A stretch of DNA of 7,783 nt, from assembly GCA_030614645.1 (NCBI GenBank), contig JAUWTR010000059.1:1-7783 (forward strand). The letters run 5' to 3'. This document shows, one piece after another, positions 1-5,410 of the stretch (positions are counted from its first letter, which is position 1; each line of letters opens with the position of its first letter). Source of the stretch: Candidatus Aminicenantota bacterium (GTDB taxonomy: Bacteria; Acidobacteriota; Aminicenantia; Aminicenantales; Aminicenantaceae). Both the position numbers and the translations under genes were made by a program. A model generated the notes under the pieces. The model was not told the origin of the DNA and made no database searches. It saw nothing but the letters and a program-made list of their open reading frames with translations.

Positions 1-521
1 ACAGCAAAAAACCTGTCAGGATTCCTGATGATTTTAAAGGAATGAAAATCAGGGTGACGGACAGTCCTATCCTCCTCTCTACCTTTAATGCCTTTGGTGC
101 CCAGGCAACAAACATGGACTGGAATGAACTCTATTCGGCATTACAACAAGGTGTTCTTGATGGAGGAGAATGTGATGTTGTTGATCTTTTTGTCGAGAAA
201 TTCTATGAAGTAACCAAATATGTCTCCTTAACAAACCATTTTATTGGCACAGCTGTCTTTATTTTCAGTAATAAAAAATATGACAGATATCCTCCTTATG
301 TACAGACAGCCATTCTGAAAGCGGGCAGAGCAGGAGTTATGGCTGCCCGTAGAACCCAGGACGAATTTGCCCAGCATGCCCTGGAAGAGCTGAAAAAAAA
401 GGGGCTTGAGTTTTTTCCAGTGGATAAAGATCTCTTCATAGACAAGGTACAGTATATCTATCAGAAATATGCAGATAAAGTAGGCGGCCAAAAATTGATT
501 GATCAAATAACAAGGCAATAA
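1..521 (+). CDS. TRAP transporter substrate-binding protein, DctP family (5'-truncated by window edge)
   Basis: The C-terminal 172 residues of a periplasmic solute-binding protein of a TRAP (tripartite ATP-independent periplasmic) transporter. Such proteins capture organic acids or similar carboxylates and hand them to a DctQM membrane pair. The frame is open from base 3, so the ATG at 42 is internal. The fragment shows the family core: DDFKGMKIRV, whose Arg normally binds the substrate carboxylate, then a GAQATNM segment and ELYSALQQGVLDGGE, the usual aromatic/ALQ.GvvDG.E block. A C-terminal helical tail follows (QDEFAQHALEELKKKG). The signal peptide and first lobe lie before the window. No dctQ or dctM gene is visible here. 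The next gene starts 12 bases downstream and is probably co-transcribed. The substrate cannot be told from this fragment. The family call is firm. Confidence 0.92.
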   Translation, partial: SKKPVRIPDDFKGMKIRVTDSPILLSTFNAFGAQATNMDWNELYSALQQGVLDGGECDVVDLFVEKFYEVTKYVSLTNHFIGTAVFIFSNKKYDRYPPYVQTAILKAGRAGVMAARRTQDEFAQHALEELKKKGLEFFPVDKDLFIDKVQYIYQKYADKVGGQKLIDQITRQ

Positions 522-533
522 AAAGAGGCAGAC

Positions 534-1634
534 ATGAATTCAAAAGAGCGGGTTTTGACCGCACTCAATCATAAGCAGCCTGACCGGGTGCCCCTGGACG
601 GCTACTTCCGCCAGGATGTATGGGCAAAACTTGAAAACCACTTTAAAACCAATGACGCTGAAGAGATTATGGAGAAGCTGGGCCTTGACATCCGGTATTC
701 GCTTCTGGAGCCGGGTGCGTCATTTGCGGAAAGAACAACTCCTTCCCCTGTAGAGATCCCTGAAATCGGTATGGGTCAGAAAAATCTCGTTTTTCTCCGG
801 GATAATGGCTGGATGGAAGATGAGTATGGTATTTGCCGGGTGCCTATTGCCTCCGGTTTATACTGGAGGTATATATATCATCCTTTAGCTGAGGCAGGCA
901 TAGAGGAGGTCAGAAATTACCGTTTTCCGGATCCAACCCAGCCTGAACGATATCTCGGGGTGCGTTCTGATGTGTCCCGCTGGGGAAAAAGTCATTTCAC
1001 CATAATTGAAGTACGAAACATCTTCAAACAATCGTGGGAACTGCGGGGTTTTGAACGCTATATGATGGATCTGAGCCTGGAGCCAAAGCTTGTGGAAACC
1101 CTGGCTGACCTGGCTTTAGAGCATCTTATCGAACAATCAAAACAATTAATCCGCTACGGTATAGATATGATAATGATTACGGGTGACATAGCTATGCAGG
1201 AGAACATGATGCTGTCTCCTTCCCTGTGGCGGAAGTACTTTAAATCCCGGCTAAAGACCTGGCTGGAAGAGGTCCGACGGGAAGGAAATGTATATTTCAT
1301 GTTCCATAGTGATGGCAATATGGAACCTGTGTTCAATGACCTGGTGGAGATTGGATTTGATGCTGTCACTCCAATTCAGCCGGAGTGTATGGATGTGGAG
1401 GAGATTAAACGCTGCTATGGCAGCCAGGTCTCTTTACACGGTAGTATCTCTTGTCAGGAAACCCTTCCTTACGGCACACCGGATGATGTCGCGTCCGAGG
1501 TGCGTCGTCGTATATCCTGCTGCGGCCGGGACGGAGGGCTTATCCTCTCTCCATCCAACACAATCCAGCCCGACGTGCCCTTAGAAAATATCCTGGCTCT
1601 CTACAACACAGCAAAAAAAACTACAAAACTTTAG
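534..1634 (+). CDS. UroD-superfamily protein (uroporphyrinogen decarboxylase / corrinoid methyltransferase-like)
   Basis: A 366-residue TIM-barrel protein of the uroporphyrinogen decarboxylase superfamily (COG0407 type). This superfamily holds HemE and corrinoid:coenzyme methyltransferases such as MtaA/MtbA. Visible features are the N-terminal ERVLTALNHKQPDRVPLD (residues 5-22), GDIAMQENMMLSPSLWRKYF (217-236), FHSDGNMEPVFNDLVEIGFD (257-276), an IQPE motif (281-284), LPYGTPDDVASEVRRRI (311-327) and GGLILSPSNTIQPDVPLENI (334-353). True HemE has an N-terminal MRQAGRY-type Arg motif that is absent here, so haem synthesis is unlikely. Classical Zn methyltransferases carry H-x-C, whereas this protein has H-x-D at 258-260. 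The start is an ATG with an AGAGGC ribosome site at 524-529. Its position directly behind a TRAP binding protein suggests it acts on the imported compound, possibly in methyl or one-carbon transfer. That role is inference. No corrinoid protein gene is seen nearby. Confidence 0.85.
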   Translation: MNSKERVLTALNHKQPDRVPLDGYFRQDVWAKLENHFKTNDAEEIMEKLGLDIRYSLLEPGASFAERTTPSPVEIPEIGMGQKNLVFLRDNGWMEDEYGICRVPIASGLYWRYIYHPLAEAGIEEVRNYRFPDPTQPERYLGVRSDVSRWGKSHFTIIEVRNIFKQSWELRGFERYMMDLSLEPKLVETLADLALEHLIEQSKQLIRYGIDMIMITGDIAMQENMMLSPSLWRKYFKSRLKTWLEEVRREGNVYFMFHSDGNMEPVFNDLVEIGFDAVTPIQPECMDVEEIKRCYGSQVSLHGSISCQETLPYGTPDDVASEVRRRISCCGRDGGLILSPSNTIQPDVPLENILALYNTAKKTTKL

Positions 1635-1667
1635 GTAATTCATCCTGCGAAAATGCGAAAAAATGCG

Positions 1668-1696
1668 TTGACATGTTGGTATATTCATGGTATAAA
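1668..1696 (+). promoter_or_regulatory. Sigma-70 promoter of the cold-shock gene
   Basis: TTGACA at 1668-1673 is a perfect -35 box. Exactly 17 bases separate it from TATAAA at 1691-1696, a 5/6 match to the -10 consensus. Just upstream, 1646-1667 holds three TGCG units spaced by A-tracts (TGCGAAAA, TGCGAAAAAA, TGCG), which may serve as an A-rich UP element. Transcription should start near 1703, about 245 bases before the cold-shock start codon. The match is seen directly. Activity is inferred. Confidence 0.72.
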
Positions 1697-1948
1697 TGTT
1701 CCAGGAAAATTAGAATGAAGAAAAAAGATTTAGATTTTGCCCCCTCAATGCATTAATATCAATTATGTTTTATTTAATCCTCCCATAGAAATGATCAAAT
1801 GAAATACTTCTTTTTTGTTTATTATGTTTTTACTAAGGAAATGACCCGGCTTTTTAAGGGTTCTGCTTTGCTTGAAGGATTTTTCCTCTACCGCAAGTGC
1901 GACCTTATGCCAGGGATCTTATACAAATTTTATTAAGGAGGCCGTACT
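1697..1948 (+). promoter_or_regulatory. Long 5' leader of the cold-shock mRNA (possible RNA thermoregulator)
   Basis: About 245 transcribed bases lie between the predicted transcription start and the csp start codon. Long leaders that refold in the cold are characteristic of cspA-type genes in enterobacteria. Visible local structure includes AGGA/TCCT around a T-rich loop (about 1875-1888) and GCAAG pairing imperfectly with CTTATGC (about 1892-1910). CCTCC at 1779-1783 could pair with the GGAGG of the ribosome site at 1937-1941, though only over five bases and 150 bases away. The leader ends in AAGGAGG (1935-1941), seven bases before the TTG start. It also contains two short open frames, 1715-1756 and 1841-1936. 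No similarity to the E. coli cspA leader is apparent, so the thermoregulator role rests on layout only. Confidence 0.45.
1841..1936 (+). other. Possible 31-codon leader peptide upstream of csp
   Basis: An ATG-started frame of 31 codons, beginning MTRLFKGSALLEGFF and ending in ILYKFY. Its TAA stop (1934-1936) overlaps the AAGGAGG ribosome site of the cold-shock gene (1935-1941). AAGGAA stands directly before the ATG, which is too close for a good Shine-Dalgarno sequence. The peptide is basic and aromatic-rich with no known domain. The overlap would allow translation of this frame to affect access to the csp ribosome site. The frame may equally be a chance opening within a conserved structured RNA. 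Codon-level conservation is needed to decide. Confidence 0.22.
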
Positions 1949-2149
1949 TTGGCTCAAGGAACAGTTAAGTGGTTTAGTGACGAAAAAGGTTATGGTTTTA
2001 TTGAACAGGAAGATGGCAAGGATATCTTTGTCCATTTTTCCTCGCTTGTGATGCCCGGATTTAAAACTCTGGGTGAAGGTGATGTTGTAAGTTTTGATAT
2101 TGAAGATGGAGATAGGGGTCCAATCGCAAAAAACGTAGCAAAAGTTTAA
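1949..2149 (+). CDS. Cold-shock protein, CspA family
   Basis: A 66-residue single cold-shock domain (OB-fold) protein, the usual length for the family. It binds single-stranded RNA and DNA in the cytoplasm and typically acts as an RNA chaperone. RNP1 is KGYGFI (residues 13-18) and RNP2 is DIFVHF (25-30). The aromatic residues W8, F9, F17, F27, H29 and F30 are those expected on the nucleic-acid-binding face. The start is TTG, not ATG. It is supported by an AAGGAGG Shine-Dalgarno sequence at 1935-1941 with seven-base spacing, and by the canonical N-terminus AQGTVKWF. The gene is monocistronic by layout, with its own promoter at 1668-1696, a long leader and a weak terminator candidate at 2201-2221. 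Whether it is cold-inducible or constitutive cannot be read from the protein. Confidence 0.97.
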   Translation: MAQGTVKWFSDEKGYGFIEQEDGKDIFVHFSSLVMPGFKTLGEGDVVSFDIEDGDRGPIAKNVAKV

Positions 2150-2200
2150 TTACTTTCTAACATAATATTTTACGTCTTTTTCATGTGATTAAGGCGTCCT

Positions 2201-2221
2201 GCTGATTAATTCCAGCTTTTT
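2201..2221 (+). terminator. Weak candidate intrinsic terminator after csp
   Basis: GCTG (2201-2204) can pair with CAGC (2213-2216) across an AT-rich eight-base loop, and TTTTT (2217-2221) follows directly. The stem is only four base pairs, or five with a bulge, so termination would be inefficient. It is the only hairpin plus T-run seen between the cold-shock and racemase genes. Confidence 0.3.
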
Positions 2222-2278
2222 ATGAAAAGGTACTTCTCTATCTTGAGGAAACAAATTTACCCTAATTATAAGTTTTTC

Positions 2279-2308
2279 TTGACGAAACAGTCCCTAAAAA
2301 CATATACC
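2279..2308 (+). promoter_or_regulatory. Candidate promoter of the racemase-pfk group
   Basis: TTGACG (2279-2284, 5/6 match) is followed after 18 bases by TATACC (2303-2308, 4/6 match). This would place a start near 2315, some 20 bases before the ATG at 2336 and 70 before the alternative TTG start at 2384. A second TTGACA at 2314-2319 has no acceptable -10 box at normal spacing. The rest of the 2150-2335 gap is AT-rich with no other feature that I can identify. Confidence 0.3.
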
Positions 2309-2335
2309 TAAAGTTGACATATAAAGACAAGGTCT

Positions 2336-3874
2336 ATGAGAGTTATATCAAAGTCAGGAAAACTCCTTATCAGGGAAAAGTTATTGAATAAGTACTTGGC
2401 TTGGTTTGTTGTATGTTTGATTGTACTATCCGGAACTTTTATTTCCTGCTATAGGAGCAATGACTTAGATGAAGTCAGCAATACAGTCAAATTTCAGATA
2501 ATATCTGAGATAAAGCTGGACAGAAGCAGTCCTTTTTATATTGATTTTAAAAAGTATCCTGCTGTCAGGAATGACCTGCCGATTGGGATATTTGATTCGG
2601 GTACCGGTGGATTGACAGTGCTGGATGCTATCATGCGGATGGACCAATTTAATAACCAGACTCAGGAGGCTGGAGCTGACGGGGTACCGGATTTTATATC
2701 TGAACATTTCATTTACTTGGGAGATAAAGCTAATATGCCCTACGGCAGATATGATTCCGAGGGGAAAAGTGATTTTTTAAAAGAGCTTGTTTTAAAGGAT
2801 GTTCAATTTTTATTGGGAAAAAAATATTATTCTACCCCAGACAATTCTGAACCTGATACAGATAAATCCCCAGTAAAAGCTATTGTGATTGCTTGTAATA
2901 CTGCTACTGCTTATGGGCTTGATCTTGTTCGGGAGGCCTTGAATGAATGGGGGGGGCGGATTGAAGTCATCGGCATAATCGAAGCTGGGGTGAAGGCCGC
3001 AGTATATGGTTTGGGATCTGTAAGGGAAAACCATATTATCGGTGTTTTTGCGACTGAAGGAGCTTGTGCATCAGAAGGATATCCTAGAGCTATTAAAAAG
3101 CAGTATTTACAGTCCTTCCAGGGTACGATGGGAGTAATACAGCAGCCTGGATTTGGGCTGGCCGGAGCTATCGATGGTGATTTAAGTTATATTGATCCTG
3201 ATGCAATTGAATTAAGAGGAACCGAGGATTACCAGGGGCCTGGAATCGGTCATTCTCGTTATCCCATCGACATTTCCTTGATGCAGGAATATAATTTCAT
3301 AGGTGGAAATGAACTTCATATAAAAAGAGATGAGGAAGAAAACATTATTGAGATGGAGCTTAATTCCATTGCAAATTATATCCGGTATTATGTAACTCAT
3401 TTGGTTGTCAAAACAAAGCGGGAATATCCTGGAGGGACTCTGGATGCAGTCATACTTGGATGTACTCATTACCCTTTTTTCCAACAGAAGTTTAAAGACC
3501 ATTTTTTATATCTCAGAAGCTTAGATGATTCTTATGCGCAGATCATTCCTGAGGAGATTAAGCTTATAGATCCAGCCATTTCTGAGGCTGTCGAGCTATA
3601 TAAATATATGCAGGGGGAGAAATTATTAAGCACTAGTACTTTCAAGGGCAGCCGTTTTTTTATCTCAGTTCCTAATCCGCTTTTGAAAAGTAATCAGATT
3701 GATGAAAAAGGAGAATTTCCGCTAGTTTATAAATACGGCCGCTCGATCAATCAGTCGCTGGAATATGTAAAGAGAGTCCCATTTTCCGAAAAATGGATAG
3801 GTGCAGATGTCCTTGCCAGAATAAAGGCGAAAATGCCGGATATTTATAAAAGTATGTTTGAAATAGAACAATGA
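2336..3874 (+). CDS. Predicted lipoprotein with a glutamate/aspartate racemase (MurI-like) domain
   Basis: A 512-residue protein of the Asp/Glu racemase superfamily, cofactor-independent two-cysteine enzymes. MurI supplies D-glutamate for peptidoglycan. All MurI hallmarks are present: IFDSGTGGLTVLD (85-97), FIYLGDKANMPYG (125-137), IACNTATA (185-192, catalytic Cys187) and LGCTHYP (374-380, catalytic Cys376). Two features are odd. First, the N-terminus is a hydrophobic export segment (about 19-37) ending in FISC, a near-lipobox with Cys38, so the enzyme is predicted to be lipid-anchored outside the cytoplasm. No start codon exists between Cys38 and the DSGTGG motif, so the segment cannot be avoided by re-choosing the start. 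Second, it is nearly twice the usual length of about 265 residues, with an insertion around 275-365 and an added tail after about 425. The ATG at 2336 has a poor ribosome site. A TTG at 2384, preceded by AGGGAAAAG, would give a textbook signal peptide (MNKYLAWFVV onward) and is equally plausible. Its stop overlaps the pfk start by four bases. Fold is certain; substrate and location are inferred. Confidence 0.85.
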   Translation: MRVISKSGKLLIREKLLNKYLAWFVVCLIVLSGTFISCYRSNDLDEVSNTVKFQIISEIKLDRSSPFYIDFKKYPAVRNDLPIGIFDSGTGGLTVLDAIMRMDQFNNQTQEAGADGVPDFISEHFIYLGDKANMPYGRYDSEGKSDFLKELVLKDVQFLLGKKYYSTPDNSEPDTDKSPVKAIVIACNTATAYGLDLVREALNEWGGRIEVIGIIEAGVKAAVYGLGSVRENHIIGVFATEGACASEGYPRAIKKQYLQSFQGTMGVIQQPGFGLAGAIDGDLSYIDPDAIELRGTEDYQGPGIGHSRYPIDISLMQEYNFIGGNELHIKRDEEENIIEMELNSIANYIRYYVTHLVVKTKREYPGGTLDAVILGCTHYPFFQQKFKDHFLYLRSLDDSYAQIIPEEIKLIDPAISEAVELYKYMQGEKLLSTSTFKGSRFFISVPNPLLKSNQIDEKGEFPLVYKYGRSINQSLEYVKRVPFSEKWIGADVLARIKAKMPDIYKSMFEIEQ

Positions 3875-4827
3875 AAAAAATTGCAATCTTAACCTCAGGG
3901 GGAGACGCTCCCGGTATGAATTGTGCTATCCGCAGTGTTGTCAGATATTCCTGTCACCGGAGTCTTAAAGTAATCGGTGTTTCCCGGGGATACCAGGGGT
4001 TGATAGAAAAAGAGTTCAGAGAACTCGGGCCGCGTGACGTCAGTAATATTGTATCTGTGGGGGGGACTTTTTTAAAAACTGCTCGTTCAAAGGATTTTTT
4101 TATCAAAAAAGAGAGAGATAAAGCCCATAGGAACCTTTTGCAGGAAAATATTGAAGGGCTGGTTGTTATTGGTGGAAACGGCTCCTTCCGGGCAGCTGAT
4201 ATTTTTTTTCGTGAGTTTGATTTTCCGGTGATAGGAATTCCCGGGACTATTGATAATGATGTCAACGGCACTCAGCGTACGCTGGGGTTTGATACCGCCT
4301 TAAATACTGCTATGGATGCAATTGACAAGATAAGAGATACAGCGACGAGCATGGATAGGGTATTCCTGATTGAGGTTATGGGCAGGCATTCCGGGGCAAT
4401 TGCTGTATATTCTGCCTTATCAGGGGGAGCGGAAGATCTTATTATGCCGGGGGAAGGCCGGGATATGGGACAGATAGTGAAAAAAATCGAACAGGGACGT
4501 AAAAGAGGAAAGAAAAGCTGGATAATCATTCTTGCCGAAGGTGCCGGCTGGACCCAGGATTTAGCCAGTAAACTAAAGGAATATGTGGATGAAGTGAGAG
4601 CAGTGGTGATCGGGCATATACAGAGAGGAGGAAAGCCCAGTGCTTTTGACAGGTTCCTCGGAGCAGTAATGGGTAAAACAGCAGTTGACGGCCTACTGGA
4701 TAACAAACATTATCATATTGTAGGTTGGAAGAATGAAAAACCTATAATTTATTCCCTAAGCGAGGCGCTTAAGAGAAAAGAGGAAGACTTTTCAGAATTG
4801 TTAGATTTAATCCAAATCCTCACGTAA
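3871..4827 (+). CDS. pfkA: 6-phosphofructokinase, ATP-dependent type
   Basis: A 318-residue phosphofructokinase, close to the 320 of E. coli PfkA. It phosphorylates fructose 6-phosphate to the 1,6-bisphosphate in glycolysis, in the cytoplasm. Motifs in order are TSGGDAPGMN (8-17), GGTFLKTAR (64-72), GGNGS (101-105), PGTIDND (124-130, catalytic Asp128), MGRHSG (170-175) and IGHIQRGG (247-254), with Arg243, His249 and Arg252 at E. coli-like positions. Arg21 and Arg25 of the effector site are kept. Gly104 and the PGTIDND form (not PKTIDND) point to ATP rather than pyrophosphate as donor. The odd residue is Asn103, since E. coli has Asp in GGDGS, which binds Mg-ATP. The ATG overlaps the TGA of the racemase gene (ATGA), and there is no strong ribosome site of its own. 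This suggests translational coupling. Confidence 0.95.
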   Translation: MKKIAILTSGGDAPGMNCAIRSVVRYSCHRSLKVIGVSRGYQGLIEKEFRELGPRDVSNIVSVGGTFLKTARSKDFFIKKERDKAHRNLLQENIEGLVVIGGNGSFRAADIFFREFDFPVIGIPGTIDNDVNGTQRTLGFDTALNTAMDAIDKIRDTATSMDRVFLIEVMGRHSGAIAVYSALSGGAEDLIMPGEGRDMGQIVKKIEQGRKRGKKSWIIILAEGAGWTQDLASKLKEYVDEVRAVVIGHIQRGGKPSAFDRFLGAVMGKTAVDGLLDNKHYHIVGWKNEKPIIYSLSEALKRKEEDFSELLDLIQILT

Positions 4828-4867
4828 TTCAATTGACTTTTTGCCTGGATTATGTAGAAAAAGTGAC

Positions 4868-5386
4868 ATGCACAAATTTATTGAAGAACATATATATTCC
4901 AACGTTGCCAGGGCTTTCACCAGTGTAAACAAAGCAGCAAAGCTTTTTCAGGGATTCCTGGATATGGAAGATACATCAATCTTCCCGGATTATTATCGTG
5001 CCCGTAATAAGCTGAGAGAGGGAGAAGAAGCATATAAAGATGCTCTGAGAAATGCAAAAAAAATGCTGGGGCCTCTACCGGAATATGTTAAAGATGATTA
5101 CTTACAATGGCGGGAAGAATTCCTTGAACAACATCAAATATTAGCTAAAGGTAATGAGCTGGAAGAATTACGCAAAGAACTGAAAACAAGTGACTTCCTG
5201 AATCAATGGATGACAGAGGAAGATATAGATAAGTCATTAGACCAGCACTACCATTCCCAGCAGGAAGGCAAGAGGAAAATGGTAAACATCAAAGTGCGCA
5301 TAATCCTGGATAAATTGAAAGAAGTCCTTATCAATACCAAAGAGCTGCAGAACCAAACTATGAAAAAGCAGCAGGAAAATTTATAG
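4868..5386 (+). CDS. Hypothetical charged helical protein
   Basis: I do not recognise this protein. It has 172 residues from the ATG at 4868; a TTG at 4841 would add nine. Neither start has a convincing Shine-Dalgarno sequence. ATG is preferred because MHKFIEEHIY begins a helix directly, while the extra PGLCRKSD looks non-coding. The protein is rich in Lys, Glu and Gln and appears almost entirely alpha-helical. It has no signal peptide or membrane segment. A GPLPEYVKDDYLQW stretch lies near the middle, and the last 40 residues form an amphipathic, coiled-coil-like helix (VRIILDKLKEVLINTKEL). The gene starts 40 bases after pfkA on the same strand and is probably the last gene of the racemase-pfk group. 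It may be a small structural or adaptor protein, but this is a guess. The reading frame is long, unbroken and typical in codon use of its neighbours. Confidence 0.7.
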   Translation: MHKFIEEHIYSNVARAFTSVNKAAKLFQGFLDMEDTSIFPDYYRARNKLREGEEAYKDALRNAKKMLGPLPEYVKDDYLQWREEFLEQHQILAKGNELEELRKELKTSDFLNQWMTEEDIDKSLDQHYHSQQEGKRKMVNIKVRIILDKLKEVLINTKELQNQTMKKQQENL

Positions 5387-5410
5387 ACAGTATTGTCTTT
5401 ATCTCTTTTT
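5385..5410. terminator. Weak bidirectional terminator candidate between convergent genes
   Basis: AGACA (5385-5389) and TGTCT (5394-5398) form a five-base-pair stem with a GTAT loop in the 12-base gap between the converging genes. T-rich sequence follows on the plus strand (TTATCTCTTTTTC). On the minus strand an AT-rich run follows beyond the stem. The hairpin is short and overlaps the end of the upstream stop codon. The placement supports a role more than the stability does. Confidence 0.25.

Noticed and set aside
42..521. A complete short gene starting at the ATG at 42
   Set aside because: The frame is open upstream to the window edge and the upstream codons fit the TRAP binding-protein family, so this Met is internal.
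1288..1584. 98-codon plus-strand frame inside the UroD-like gene
   Set aside because: It lies wholly within a well-supported conserved gene in another frame and its translation resembles no protein.
534..1634. Annotation as hemE
   Set aside because: The N-terminal Arg-rich substrate motif of true uroporphyrinogen decarboxylases is missing and the context is not haem biosynthesis.
2314..2342. TTGACA at 2314-2319 as the -35 box for the racemase gene
   Set aside because: No -10-like hexamer lies at 16-18 bases; the nearest, TATGAG at 2335, leaves only 15 and is a poor match.
2941..2960. Frameshift in the racemase gene at the G8 run
   Set aside because: The motifs before (ACNTA) and after (GCTHYP) the run are in the same frame, so the gene is intact.
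4272..4706. 144-codon open frame on the minus strand within pfkA
   Set aside because: It is a shadow of the conserved phosphofructokinase frame, with Ser/Pro/Ile-rich low-complexity translation and no ribosome site.
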